A DNA stretch of 64,000 nucleotides, from NCBI GenBank assembly GCA_947095585.1, contig OX352763.1, forward strand, positions 113,873,908-113,937,907, read 5' to 3'. The position numbers were made by a program, and so were the translations under genes. This document shows positions 32,460 through 44,089 of the stretch, piece after piece. Source of the stretch: Nephrocerus scutellatus. Its lineage: Eukaryota > Arthropoda > Insecta > Diptera > Pipunculidae. The first letter of the stretch is position 1; every line of letters starts with the position of its first letter. The notes below the pieces were generated by a model. That model worked only from the letters and a program-made list of their open reading frames with translations. It ran no database searches and was not told the DNA's origin.

Positions 32460-35420
32460 AATTTTTGCCAAAACGCTCCTGACCCTGTGCAAACGTCACA
32501 CGTAGAATAAATAGCCACGTGAGCGAAAAGTAGGGTCGCACGAGTGCGCCTGTGCATACTTCACTTGCATTGTATTGTCAGTCAGAAAGTGCGTGCCTAA
32601 GCTGCATTGGACCCGTTGAACTGTTGTGGCAAACCGAATTTCGCACTAGCCGTACGTACGACGCGTATTGACTAAGATACTTTAACGACGACACTGACGA
32701 CTTGCTTTGTTTTATACTAACTAACTGTATAACTGTTTTGTTTTAATAGATACATTGTTCTATCTATGTGTGTATGCACGATTGCAATTGTGCGATTTTA
32801 AATCCACTGATGCTTTTGGCTAAAAAGAATTCATTCACGATCGTGCGCAAATAATCTGTGCGTTCGATCAAATTGATTAAAAGGAGAACTGCGGTAAAGG
32901 AATTTCTATGTGCTCCCAGCGACGTGACGGTTAGCTATCGATGCATCAGAATAGCAGATTACATTGGAACTGACCCACAATTGACCAATCGATTGCAAGG
33001 GATAATTCTTTTTCGTATTGGGATCTTGTTAGTGCAGTGAAGCGTGATGTTTCAAGAGAGTAACGCTTTGCCATCACTTACTTGCCATTTTGTGGGACAA
33101 TGGGGAATTTTTAAATTGCTATAAGCGGTTTGCTTATTTAAGAAATTCACATAATTCTTGAAAATTTCTGGGAAATTGACGCACTGATGGGATGCTATAG
33201 GTAACAGTTATAGGTAATAGTCTTTGACGCGCACCGAACCAAAGTAAAAAGTCTCTTCGAGATTAGGAATAAATTACTGTCTGTCAGTTTCTAGCAACTG
33301 ATTTAGAAAAAAAAAAAAGATGCACTTATGTGCAGAATGTGAACATCAAATCAAATTAATTAAAAACTAAATGCACATTTCGTATATATACTTGAATGCG
33401 GAATGTCTTACTTTCCACGCATTTCATCCACTTGATGGACAGATGATACTTCTGCCGTACTTCTATCCATTTGGTATACTACGCATTTGTGCAAAAGTGC
33501 GTGAATTTCAATTTCAAATTCAATTAACAAGCACCAGCGTTTCGAAATGAAATTGCAGCTCACTGTAGAAGTTACTTAAAATGGAACTCCACAGGACTGC
33601 CTGTTCGTGCCTCTCTTTCTTTTTTCGCTTTGACGCAACGCCGTGAATTAATTACTGACGCACCATAAACGAATCACATACGAGAAACGAGTTTAGGTTC
33701 ATTTGCACAGGTGATTCGCCATTTACCACACCATAATATCCTCATTACCGCCATCACGATGATGATGACGACGATGATGAGCACATCATCATCCAGTGTC
33801 CACGTCAATGCCAAATGGTGCATAAAAACGGTTTTAATGTTAATTTCCTCCAGCCGGCACTCTGCAACTATTTCCAATGAAAATGTAGTCATCTTACTGT
33901 CTGCTGAAGTGACTCTTTGATCGTGTGCCTTCAGCGTTCGTCTGTCGGCTGAAGGGATTCGTTGATCGTGTGCCCTTCGCTGAAGGGGCTGATTGATCGT
34001 GTAGTCAAAACTGTCCTCGGCCTAGCAAATTGGCTTACAGGGATGTGAAATGCATATTAATATACTTGTACTCGTATGATAGATGGACAGACAAAAAGAC
34101 GGAACCAACAGACAGACAAACTATGTGTTGGTTGGTTTGTCTATGCGTTCGTTTGTTGTTGTTTTTGTTGTTACATATCATGAATGTTGCTGATGACGAT
34201 GTTATATGTTCCTCGGTTGATGTGTGTTGTGTACATTCATCCGAGTAGGTAGATCGACTACAATTCAGAAATAAATCCAATAAAAGAATAAATCAAATCG
34301 CGGTGGATTTTCTTCTCCTCATTCTTCTTCTAGTTCTGTTTCAAAGAGTATAACTGGAATTGGTATATACTCCCAAAGGATTTTTCACAACAGCTCAGTG
34401 TACAGCTCCATAAACGAGATCCATCCGAGCTGTGCTGAACGCAGCACATGCGATGAAACATGCGATACTAGTTAAATTCTAACTAATGGATTACATGTTG
34501 ATGCATATTTATGTAGCACATGCAACAGATGAGCCAAGAGCAACAACGCACTGCAGCACACATAACAGCACATTGAATTGCACTGCCAAGATATGAATAT
34601 GTATGTTGGTCGTTCATAGCTCATGCGTATCGCACGCATTATGGCGCAACCATCACATTCGCGCAGTCAATTTACAGAAAAAACATATCCCGAATATATT
34701 AACTAACGATTGTAATTGATTAAGACATCGTCATGTTTGTTAGAAGGGACGACAACGGCACGGCAACTATGTGATGATGGCGACGATAGTCAATGGTCGA
34801 TGGAACATTTAAGAGGAAGAACACAGCTAGGACAGGAGAAAAAAAACGAATTTCTTCCAATGTATCTTGGATCGATACGATACAGCAACTGACGATCGAA
34901 GAAAGAATTGCATTGCATTGGACAAACGAAGATATCCCCTTATGCTTCTCATCCAAGGACGTGGTCATAGTTTAGTTGTTATCGCATAAATCATTAATTA
35001 CAATTTTCGATACGCATCGCATACGATCGGATGTCATTTTTCTAATTTTATTCTCGTTGCTATTCCATGCAAATGGTCTCGTACCCCAATGGACGTTTTA
35101 ATTTTTATCAGGAACTCTAATCAGTTTGTATTTTAACTCTGGACCCAACCGAATATGATGATGATTTTAATTTCAAATAATACGAGTATTATCAAAAAAG
35201 ATAAATGCAATCTCACCTAATGTTAACGCTTAAAAGCAATGCCGACTTCTTTGAGAGAGAAGGACGGAATTTTAGAATACTGTATGACAGTATTGCTTGA
35301 GAAGTGGAAATAGACTCAGCAACAACACGAATTCCTCGACTGACACCAACCATAGGCATTTGATATCGTTAATCATGCTTTGTTGTTTAGTAAACGAAAG
35401 TATATTGCTATTAGAGGTAT
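32460..35420. other. Longest low-copy island: no transposon recognised
   Basis: Nearly 3 kb without recognisable transposon motifs. It contains (GATGAC)-type triplet tracts at about 33755-33782 and an imperfect repeat of TTGATCGTGTG (33917, 33962 and a variant at 33993). Open frames on both strands at 33674-34280 overlap and are of low complexity. It could hold host regulatory or intronic sequence; nothing in the sequence proves this. Confidence 0.4.
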
Positions 35421-35429
35421 TGCTATACA

Positions 35430-35640
35430 ACGCTTGCAATCGTATTTGTAGAACAACAAGTGAAAGTGAATGATAAAATGAGTACTAAGCTACCTACAAA
35501 TGAAGGTGTTCCTCAGGGGTCGGTGCTTGGCCCAACCCTCTTTCGAATTTATATAAACTCCCTTTTGAAATGTCTAATAATGTAGTAGCATTCGCCATTG
35601 ATATGGCTATGGCTCATTAATACTAAAATAGTATATAACA
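35430..35640 (+). mobile_element. CR1/jockey-like LINE RT scrap
   Basis: Translation of about 35480-35560 gives LPTNEGVPQGSVLGPTLFRI followed by YINSLLK, RT block 4. Just upstream, FVEQQVKVND fits the preceding RT strand. The YADD region is not preserved. It belongs to the RNase H-less LINE group, family undetermined. Confidence 0.7.
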
Positions 35641-35965
35641 TAACGAGCGAGGAAAGTGGAGTTTATCGTGAGAGTTAGAAGCTTGAAGCAAGAGGCGGTA
35701 GCCGAGTGCAGCAATCTAACGAGCACGATGACCACTTTTCTGGAGTAATGTACGCTATTTTTCACACGACTAAAATTGGTTTTTCTGCTAAATCGATTAT
35801 GCGCAATGCAAAATTACTCAGTGAATGTGTGGTTGCTGTGACTGCAGTAAATAGCAAAAGTATTTTATATGTTAACTCACTAGTGTGTGTAACGGCTACT
35901 TTCGAGGCTAGGTTGTAGTGTATGAAACAGTCACTTTCGTCTATGGGCATTTGAAAAATCATTAT

Positions 35966-36110
35966 CCTTGCTATTATTATAAATGTGAAAGTAGCTCTGT
36001 CAGTCTGTTACCTTAAACGGCTATGTTCGCAATAGTTCGGGGATAATTATAGGAACCTGGAAAATTGGAAAATTCGGGAAAAACTAAAAAAGTGCCGTTT
36101 CCCATGGGAA
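35966..36110 (+). repeat. Dispersed repeat of a type common in arthropods
   Basis: The block starts CTATTATTATAAATGTGAAA then GTAGCTCTGTCAGTCTGTTA, closely resembling the ATAAATGCGAAAGTAACTCTGTCTGTCTGTTA sequence element known from many insect genomes (recalled, not searched). No coding capacity. Confidence 0.5.
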
Positions 36111-36169
36111 TTACGTATGAACTCGCGACCATAACTCACAATTCGAGCACGTTTTTTTATATACCGTGT

Positions 36170-36550
36170 GATTGACACGAAGTGTCACCAAAACAAAACG
36201 CCAAATAATTTTTATTTTTTGATGAATTTTATTGAATCAAAGTAAAAAATGTTCACAAATATTTAAATTTTCGAATTGCATTAGCAGTTTTCGATTTGAA
36301 CACCCTTAGCCGCGATTATAGTCTTCAAACGGCCGACAAAGCTATTGCATGTAGCTCGAAAGTGGCTCTGTGGTATTTCGGCCCATTCCCGGCGAAGCGC
36401 TTGCTTGGATGATCGACACTTTGGTATTTTTTTTGTCCCAACCTTGCTCTTCAAAATACCCCAAACCGAGAAATCTAGCGGATTTGCATCCGGTGAATTT
36501 GGTGGCAGTGGAAATGAACCGCGGAACGTTGTTTCTTAGCCAACCTTGAT
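36170..36550 (-). pseudogene. Tc1/mariner-superfamily transposase, C-terminal end
   Basis: The minus strand reads NQGWLRNNVPRFISTA (about 36540-36490), then after a one-base shift PPNSPDANPLDFSVWGILKS (third catalytic Asp in the SPDxNPLD motif), KVGTKKIPKC, ALRREWAEIPQSHFRATCNS and FVGRLKTIIAAKGVQIENC, with a stop at 36281-36283. This is the conserved C-terminal end of a mariner-type DDE transposase. The N-terminal two thirds are missing; sequence at about 36555-36600 upstream is unrelated and contains TAGGTTAGG. Confidence 0.85.
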
Positions 36551-36759
36551 TGACGCGCGGTTTGTATATAGCGGTCAGGTAGGTTAGGTCAGTAGGGTGC
36601 GAGGGTCAGCCAGACAAACCCTGTTATTTTACCTTTTGGTGTGTCTAAACGGTGCCTTGGGGGTGGTGGTCGGCGGGTCCGGGGTAACGCCGGGGTTAAC
36701 AACTTGTAATTAATAAATTAAGGTTTGAGTGAAAAAACAAAGTTTATGTTCTTAAATCT

Positions 36760-37050
36760 TGTTCACGATCCAGGTGCAACCGAACGTCTTGTCTATCACA
36801 GGGCAAGATGTCCTTCTTCATGATGCGATGCCCTATGTCTTGGGAATAAAAAACGCCAAAGAATTTCGCAATCTTGGTCTTATAGTTGACAGTCAATTAA
36901 ATTTGAAAAAGAAACATGTAGAGAGAATCTCTAATAATCTATTAGTAGCCACCAGGCATATGTATACCTTTATGTCCGCCAACTATACTGAAGGTATTCT
37001 TTCACGCTTTTATCCAATCGTATATAAAATATGGGAGGTCAGCCGTTAGC
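36760..37050 (+). mobile_element. LINE RT thumb fragment, family unassigned
   Basis: The open stretch contains EFRNLGLIVDSQLNLKKKHV and ERISNNLLVATRHMY, the thumb and following helix of a LINE RT (usual pattern KNLGxxxDSxLNWxxHV). There is no catalytic block nearby. It could be part of a jockey/CR1-like element. Confidence 0.65.
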
Positions 37051-37279
37051 AGAATAGCGGCAATAACACTGAATGCATCAGAGTTGCAGGTGGCCGTAAC
37101 TATCTCTGAATGGTGGATGTGCGATCAAACCTCCACGTGATGGCCGCCAGTAATTTTCCCCCAGTACAGAAAAAGCCGAATGATCGGGCTAGTCCCATCA
37201 AAGTAAGGTTGGCGGGTAAAAATTCTTTACTACAGAACCCCAAATCAACCTCGGATACACTTATGAACGATGACGACCA

Positions 37280-38540
37280 GGGCAACGAAATGGCTAAACG
37301 AATTTAGAATTTTCTCATGGAACGTACGCTCACTGTATAGAGTTCGAGTTGCACAAGAGCTGTCCAAATATAAGGCTGACTTAACAGCAATTCAGGAGAT
37401 GCGATGGTGTCTTACAAATATCAGAATATGACATATATTTGAGCTGTCATGCAAGACATCATGTGCTCGGGGTTGGATTTCGAGTCAGCAAAACAATAAA
37501 AACCACCATTATCGGCTTTACTATTCACTCTTTGCGTGCGGGACAGATTTAAAAACCTAAGCCTCATAAACGTTCACGCAACTACAGAGGATTGCCTAGA
37601 TGACGAAAAAGAAGAATTCTTTGAATCAGTCGGACGGGAACTACATGCCTGCACTCAGTATGATGTAAAAATCCTTTTGGGGGATACAAAAGCAAAAATG
37701 GTTAGGGTTACACGAGAACACTAATGACAATGGCAAGCGAGTCTAAGGGATGGCAGCAAGCAATAATTTGGTCGTTGCGAGTACAAGGTTTGCGCATAAA
37801 AATATCCACAAAGCCACCTGGGTATATCCTGATGAAGCCACTCGCAACCAGATAGACCGCCGCCACAACCACGGCAGTGGAACATGTGATCTCTCGATTG
37901 ACGGACATCATATAGAGGAAGTCGATAAGTTTTGTTATTTGGGCTGGATGTCGAAAAATGGTGTTGCAGACTCGGATGTGTGCTCTCGTGTAAACAAGGC
38001 GCGACACTCCTATAGTATGCTAAATAATATCTGGAACTCCTCGCAAATCTCCCGGAATCTGAAGCTAACGATCTTCAGATCTAACGTTCTCTCAGTACTC
38101 TTGTATGGCTGCGAAACGTGGAAAGTCAATTGAGGCGTCGCGCCTCCAAGTCTTCGTCAACAAGTGCTTAAGGAGGATACTGGGAATAACATGGCCGGAT
38201 ATTATCACCAATCAAGACTTGCGGAGAGTAACGCAGCAGGAAGCAATCGCGATCACCATCAGACGACGAAAATGGAGCTGGATTATGGTCACACTTTAAG
38301 AAAGCCAGCGGACGATATTACGAAACTATCGCTCGACTGGAATCCACAAGGAAGCCGTCGAGGTGGCCGTCCTAGCAAAACATGGAAAAGGACAATAGAA
38401 GAGAAAGCAAGATCTCAGAGGACCGAGTGGCGTCTCTTGAAAGCTTAGGCGGTAAATTGAGTTCGTTGGCGGGCGTTTATAGAAGCCCTATGCTCCTCCG
38501 CGAAGTAAAGGAAAGAAAGAAGATATGGCGATATAAGAAG
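37280..38540 (+). mobile_element. Chimeric RTE: RTE1-type endonuclease joined to RTE2-type 3' end
   Basis: 37300-37420 reads NFLMERTLTV in one frame and WNVRSLYRVRVAQEL with KADLTAIQEMRW in another, the N-terminus of an RTE endonuclease. Then come NLSLINVHATTEDCLDDEKE and VKILLGD (37556-37690) and NIHKATWVYPDEATRNQIDR (about 37800-37860). At about 37870 the sequence leaves RTE1 and reads LSIDGHHIEEVDKFCYLG, VLLYGCETWKV, HTLRKPADDITKLSLDWNPQ and the RGGRPSKTWKRTIEEKARS tail, which are RTE2/BovB-like RT C-terminal sequences. The RT catalytic core is absent. The RTE2 tail recurs at 54095-54290. Confidence 0.8.
37750..38133 (+). pseudogene. Open frame across the RTE1/RTE2 junction (127 codons)
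   Basis: A single open frame runs from the end of the endonuclease (HKATWVYPDEATRNQIDRRH, residues about 18-37) straight into the RT thumb (DGHHIEEVDKFCYLGWMSKN, from about residue 51) and on to LSVLLYGCETWKV. It has no catalytic residues of either RT (YADD) or the full endonuclease. It is most likely a by-product of an in-frame deletion or recombination, not a working gene. Confidence 0.75.
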
Positions 38541-38624
38541 CTCACTTTACTACCTTATTTTTAATACATTCAGTTATTGCAAAACCTATTTTCATATGAG
38601 CGGAGGCCAACTAGATTGGCACCC

Positions 38625-38850
38625 GCTGTCGTGTTTCATGAATTCTACAACAAGGGACTCCGAGCAGTATCCTTTTCGCGCCCACGTGAGTCCGAGTGAG
38701 TCGTCGGTATGCTGCCCACCGGAGCTTACCGAACTTAATTTATCGTGTGATGTGCAACAACAATGCTTCGTAAGACTTTCCTCTCGGACTTGAAGCATGT
38801 TGCTAAGCACTCAAGTCTCGGATTCATATGTAATTACTGATATAACAATT
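38625..38850 (-). mobile_element. RTE1 3'-half fragment with deletion
   Basis: Antisense RTE1 segments are recognisable: GCTGTCGTGTTTCATGAATT (38627 onward; compare the antisense of 31640-31665), CCGGAGCTTACCGAACTTAA (about 38718) and CGTAAGACTTTCCTCTCGGA followed by CAAGTCTCGGATTCATATGT (38768-38832). Segments between are deleted compared with 31380-31670. Confidence 0.7.
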
Positions 38851-40600
38851 ATCACAGGCCTCCTACCGTTACAGTAAAAGACAGTTTGGGTGTCCTGAAT
38901 ATTCAGTAACATTACAGTCACATTGTGATGCTTTGTATTTTGCAAACGAACAAATTCATCGCACCGATCAGTTACTATACTCAATACAGAAGCTTTAAGT
39001 GGGATTTAATACTGGATACGGAACACACAGGTTGTAATGTCCATCAGTTTGTTGTCGTTTTTTTTTGTCAAGCACCCCGTCGAGGGTGCAAATAAACTAT
39101 AAATTTCTATCATCAGACTTAAGTCGTTAAACAGAGCGCACAAAAACGCTCCTAATGATCGCGGCGGCAATTTGCGAGCGAGATACTCCACTGATTCGTT
39201 ACGAGTAAATTTGCATGCCACGTAGGTTGACCTGCAAACAATCTTTCTGAATTAAAGCAACGAAGACAACTTGTAAATTGCCAAATAAGGTTTTTTTTTT
39301 GTTGCTTTCTCTGAAGCCTACTATCTGGGAATGGAATCCGGTTGCTTTACCGAGAAGTGAATCGCCAATAGTTCCCAAAGCCCAAGTATACATGGTACAC
39401 ACGCACTTATACCATATTATCTAGCGCATGCGAATTCTGTCCTGTGTTGCCTCTATTGCGTACCTATCTGCTCAATTTATATTCCCAATCCCAATCGAGC
39501 ACCACTCGATGTGTACCGCTCGATCGTCAATGTGTGGTGCATCCCACAGCTTCCTGTCTAGATAACAGCATTGAATTAATTCGAATCCGCTGAGATTTGT
39601 GTGCATCGTCAATGCTCTCACTGGATTCGGTCGTTCGTTTGTCGGAGTTGCAATTTCAATTTAAATTGCAATAAATCAGCCAACGGATTGGCCTCTTGAG
39701 TATCCTGCCAGCGTAAATAAATACATACACACATACATACAAGTATCTATGTAGAAATTTTAATCAGCGGTGAGTTTAGTTTACATTTACGATTTCTGCG
39801 TAGACAAATGATAAATCGTTAAAATGAAACATTACGCCTACTTGTAGCTTTTCGAAGGTATCGCGCAAATGGTCATTTCGTTATCGTCACAAAGTTAAGA
39901 TACACACTTTTGCTAGCATGAAAGACAGTTGTTAGCATAAATCGTTGAATGTGTTTTGTGCAATCGAAAAGTCGTTTGTCTGTTGGATAGTCTCGTTTTT
40001 ATGTGCCTCTACTGTAATCAGAGTTCCTAAAAGTATGCCTGCTATTAGTTAATGTTTATTTCTAACGACTTTGATTTGAATTGTCAATTAGTTTGGCGCG
40101 CTTCTTGTCTGCTCTGTTATCTCGCGTCGTTACTCTTAGCAGCCCACCCGGTGAACACGACTGGCTTTTCTATTATACCCTTCGGCATGTGCATGGCTTG
40201 GCTTTATCTAGAATTTATTTCTCAAACTCAGTTAATTTTTTTATTTGTTGTATGATAATAATAACAACCATTACTGACAAAACTAAGAACTTAGATTAAG
40301 TTTTTGTGTCTTTGACGTAAACAAAAATAACATCCATTTATAAACCTTGAGAAGTTATGATTCCGATAGCGAAACGATTGATATTGTTACGAAAGCTTTC
40401 TATCTTGAGTTTGTAATGGATTTTGCAAATATAAACACAATACATACAAGTTCGTTAACTCACAAACTAGGACTTTAATTAACGAGTAGCAAAAGTTCAC
40501 AAATTCACACTGATGATTACTTATTATTCACTTATAACACTATTATTCACATAGACGGTAGCTTTTCAGTTTTTTTGCTTCTTGTACAGCCCCCCTTAGG
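38851..40600. other. Low-copy stretch, nothing recognised
   Basis: No transposon or RNA signal is supported. Two overlapping plus-strand frames at 40052-40299 and minus-strand frames at 39006-39402 have no recognisable domain. Along with 32460-35420 it is a candidate for host intergenic or intronic DNA. Confidence 0.4.
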
Positions 40601-40606
40601 TTTATA

Positions 40607-40850
40607 ACAATGATGACAATATCGTCTGCGTAACCCAGTATCTGAATGGACTTATATAGGACTGTTTCTCTCGTCTCGGAATACTTTCTTAAACGCCAGA
40701 GAAGGCAGGCGAGTACATCACCCTTTCGGAGCCCGTTTTAGATATTTCGTGAGCTTGTGATCCCGATATCCCTACTTACCTTATAACATTGGTCATGGTG
40801 AACTTATATAATCGAGTCAGTTTATTTAGTTGCCGAATTCTTTAATGGCT
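40607..40850 (-). mobile_element. RTE1 fragment around the YADD region
   Basis: Antisense of RTE1: ATATCGTCTGCGTAACCCAG (YADD region), GACTTATATAGGACTGTTTC, CGTTTTAGATATT and AACATTGGTCATGGTGAACT. Compare the same region at 62815-63065. Both ends are truncated. Confidence 0.75.
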
Positions 40851-40984
40851 TTCTACTACTATGCTACGCTATCACTAATTCTATCACTAATGAACTAGAC
40901 AACAAGGTCAAGTTAATCACCTGTGTTTTTAATAAAGCGCTTTCTTCAAGCGAAGCATCGCTCAATCTGCTTTTAGATACCCAC

Positions 40985-41862
40985 TTCATGGGAAGCTCCC
41001 ATGTGTTAAGTAATGTCAGCCTTGATCTGGCAGACACTCGTACAACTATCTCCAATGATAATTGGTAGGCTTGGTTCCTTTATGAATGCCATTACGTCTG
41101 CCAATTCTATCGAAATGGCATTCTGTCCTGGGGCTGTGTGAGCCTTGAGGTGCTTAAGTCTTTTCTGTGTGAGAGCATCGCACATAAACAGTATGTGTTC
41201 TGGCGATTCTTTTGCCTTGTTACAGAAACGGCAACTGTCCGTCTGGGATTTTCCCATTTTCGCTAGGTGACTGTTGAATGGGCCGTGTAATGTTATGTAC
41301 CAGACTAGTAATCTGAGTGCATGATGACGGTTCCGTTTAATTGCCTTGTCTATGTGTTTGATGTTATAATTGAAAAGCCTTTTAGTTTGTTTCATCCCTG
41401 TCGACGATTTCCATTCTGCTGCGATGGCCCACTCTTTAGTCTTGTTTTTGAGGTGGCTAAGGGAGGCAATGCTTGGTTCTGGCCCAGTAAATGTAACTTC
41501 TGCGCCTTCTCTTGCGCGAAGATCTGCTGTCTCGTTTCCTACAATTCCTGAGTGCCCTGGAGACCACATAAGGGTGATTTTATTGGTTTTTGGTCAATTG
41601 TTTTAAGTGGCAGTAGCAGCTCCACGTTGTTCTGGTGTTGAAAATAGGGCCTTTTGGTGTAAGAAGTGCTATCAGAGATCATGTAAATCTCAGTTCCTCT
41701 ATAACTTCTTTTAATTCATTCCAAGATGCAGACTTCTAGTGCTATTGTTTCTGCCCGGAATACGGTTGGTGAGTTACCTAGGGGTAGTCGCAGTGTGGCT
41801 CAGGGTCCGAATACTCCTGCTCCTGTTCCTGTGTCTGTTTTAGATCCGTCTGTGTATCAGGT
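40985..41862 (-). mobile_element. LINE family C, RNase H and C-terminal zinc-knuckle region
   Basis: The minus strand from 41862 reads YTDGSKTDTGTGAGVFG (RNase H first Asp), VFRAETIALEVCILE (Glu) and YMISDSTS (Asp) in frames broken by stops. Then a long open stretch starts MWSPGHSGIVGNETADLRAR (41569 onward) with the usual last RNase H motif intact, and continues to CRFCNKAKESPEHILFMCDA (about 41165-41225), a C-C-H-C zinc-knuckle. The family resembles LINE A and B in layout but differs in sequence. It is cut at the start of RNase H, where LINE B-like sequence begins in the opposite orientation. Confidence 0.85.
41006..41569 (-). pseudogene. LINE C C-terminal open frame (187 codons)
   Basis: Residues 1-20 are the RNase H end WSPGHSGIVGNETADLRAR. 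The middle is a basic region (HIDKAIKRNRHHALRLLVWY), and at about residue 115-135 comes CRFCNKAKESPEHILFMC. Such a cysteine/histidine motif follows RNase H in many I-superfamily LINEs and may bind nucleic acid (family knowledge). The frame is uninterrupted to its stop, so this copy is comparatively young at its 3' end. Confidence 0.8.
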
Positions 41863-41929
41863 GGATGCATGAAAGGGGAGGTTATTGATTATATTTGCAA
41901 CTTGATGACGCTCTGGAATTCTTACCAAG

Positions 41930-43165
41930 AAGTTCCTTCGGATATTATCCTTCCTTTGCTAGAAACAATTCTTAAGAGTTGTCTCAATTTGGTCCATATT
42001 CCAGTTTTATGGAGAGAACTAAACGTGATTTTCATACCCAAAGCCGGCATGCTTGTAGTTATGTTAGTCCAATGGATCTCGAACCAATCAGTCTTTCATC
42101 TTTCCTATTAAAGACACTGGAAAGACTGATCGATATCTACATACGCACACGCATTGACAAAAGAATCCTGCCTACAGATCAGCACGCGTATTATAAAGCC
42201 AAGTCTGTAAAAACAGCTCTGCACACACTGGTACGTTCTATTGAACATTCCCTTCACCACAAGGAGTAAACAATGGTGGTATTCCTAGGTATTCCCTAAC
42301 AGCGTCAACACATTTGCGATTACGGATGCGCTGTCGACTTTGAGGGTGGATGACTCGCTTGACGAATTTATTAATCTTCTGCTCACAAGTAGAGTTATGA
42401 AAGCTGGGCTTGTCGTCTGCGAGATTTGTCTGCAGAGGAACCCCACAAGATGGAGTCCTGTCCCCCCTTCTATGGCAATCAATGGCGGTCAATGAACTGC
42501 TGGTAAGCCTGAGAGGTGAGGGCTGCAGAGTAATCGCTTATGCGGATGAATTGGTTATTACCGTCTCAGGAAAATACCCGAATACCTTAAAGGAACTCCT
42601 GCAAAATGCTCTCAACAAGATAACTTGCTGGGCAGATCGCTGTGGTTTAGGGGTACACCCTCACATAACTGAGCTTGTCCTATTCACCAGAATATAGAAA
42701 GTTCCACTTTTAACCCTCCTTCTATAAAAGATATAAGCTTAACTTTCTCTGATAGAGCCAAGTATTTGGGTCTTATTTTGGACTGGAAGCTGAGCTGGAA
42801 ACCCAAAATATAAGAAAGAGTTCGTAAAGCCACAGGGGCACTCTTCTCATGCAAAAAAGCCATTTGTAGCCGTTGCAATATACAGGCAAGTAGCTGCTAG
42901 TTCGGCTATTCGCCTTAATGCAATCTCCAAGTGGACTAGAAATGAAATCGGTCACTTCTCTATCCTGAATTTAGTCAGGATCCCTAACAACATAGACTAC
43001 ACCATTTCCCAACTCCATTTCAACAAAAACTACCAGGTCACCTTCCTCTCCAGATTATTCTGGGATGAGGACGCTTACCTGAAAGATGAACACATTCATT
43101 TTTACACAGACGGGTCAAAAACTGATGACGGAGTTGGCGGCGGTGTTTTCTCCGCTCCGTAAAAT
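41930..43165 (+). mobile_element. LINE family B, second copy (RT to start of RNase H)
   Basis: Reading through several frames: LKSCLNLVHIPVLWRELNVI (about 41975), SLSSFLLKTLERLIDIYIRT, DQHAYYKAKSVKTALHTLVR (to 42230), CRGTPQDGVLSPLLW (about 42430-42480), IAYADELVITVSGKYPNTLK (about 42530-42590, YADE instead of YADD), WADRCGLGVHPH, and finally YTDGSKTDDGVGGGVFS (about 43108-43155) where RNase H starts and the copy ends. The protein segments match LINE B at 25373-27809 closely. Many frameshifts. Confidence 0.85.
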
Positions 43166-43540
43166 CCGCTCTATGTAAAAGTCGTAATCTGAATGAATTG
43201 TGATTTATTGGAATTGAACAGATGGTTTACGTTCCATCCAGATTTAAGCTTTCATCTGAATCAAAGCTAATGTTATTTTCCCAGAACAAGTAATTGCAAC
43301 GCGTATTGCATTAAACTGGAATCTGTGTTAGAGTTCGAATATCTTGGGCTAACTCTTGATTGCCATTTAACTTGGAAACCATACATAGCCAGTATTGGCG
43401 GAATGGTATTTATTGCTGTAAACAGAATATTTTATTTTAGACCTTCCTGTTATTGTATACTATGCTTTTCCGGTCAGAATAGATACGTGCATACTACCTA
43501 TATGTTATTCCGTCTATTCTGCTAATTGCTTACACACTGC
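43166..43540 (+). mobile_element. Jockey/CR1-like RT thumb fragment
   Basis: LEFEYLGLTLDCHLTWKPYI (about 43327-43386) is the RT thumb motif KYLGxxLDxxLTWxxHI. The sequence is unlike LINE B, whose copy stops just before at 43165. No other domain is visible. Confidence 0.65.
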
Positions 43541-44085
43541 CCAGTTGTACCTTATTAACGTTCAATATTTGGTAGAATATTGTCTCTTATTTGTTCTTCG
43601 TTTACCTAAAAAGGGAGAATATACCCTATTCGCATACTGGCAAAACGTATTGAACTGTTGCAAATACGTGCGGTATCTTATCTTTATTATTAGAAGAGAA
43701 AATTACGTTTTATTTAATGAAACATGATATTGTACTTAAATGCGCGAAGTAAAGATACTACACTGTTACGAGTATGGTAGACAAAATAGACCTTGAAGTA
43801 ATATTGGCATAACAGAGTGTCAAAACACTTAAAAATTATATAGATTGTGTTATTTTCTTATCGGTGACCTCAACCCATTTAGAGACATATGAGTTATTTT
43901 ATAACAAAAACATCCTAAAATATCGCCTAATAATGTAATTTCCATTGTCTGTTTGTTTGTTTGTCTGTATCGATATAACGCTGAGTAGGTAAATGTAAAA
44001 CTTTATGTACAAACTTTTATTTATATATATATTTGGTAATAATCGCCAAAATATCTGTTTTTGAGGTCGGTTGACGCGTCAAAAG
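43541..44085. other. AT-rich stretch, nothing recognised
   Basis: No supported feature apart from a (TTTG)n tract near 43950-43965 and a TA-rich tract near 44023-44032. Confidence 0.4.
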
Positions 44086-44089
44086 CGGG

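Noticed and set aside
33674..34280. Overlapping frames on both strands as a host gene
   Set aside because: Low-complexity triplet tracts keep frames open; no domain, no splice or start context that could be supported.
40985..43165. Single LINE inverted by twin priming at 41862/41930
   Set aside because: The two parts differ clearly in sequence at the overlapping TDGSK region, so they are two families; a single inverted insertion does not fit.
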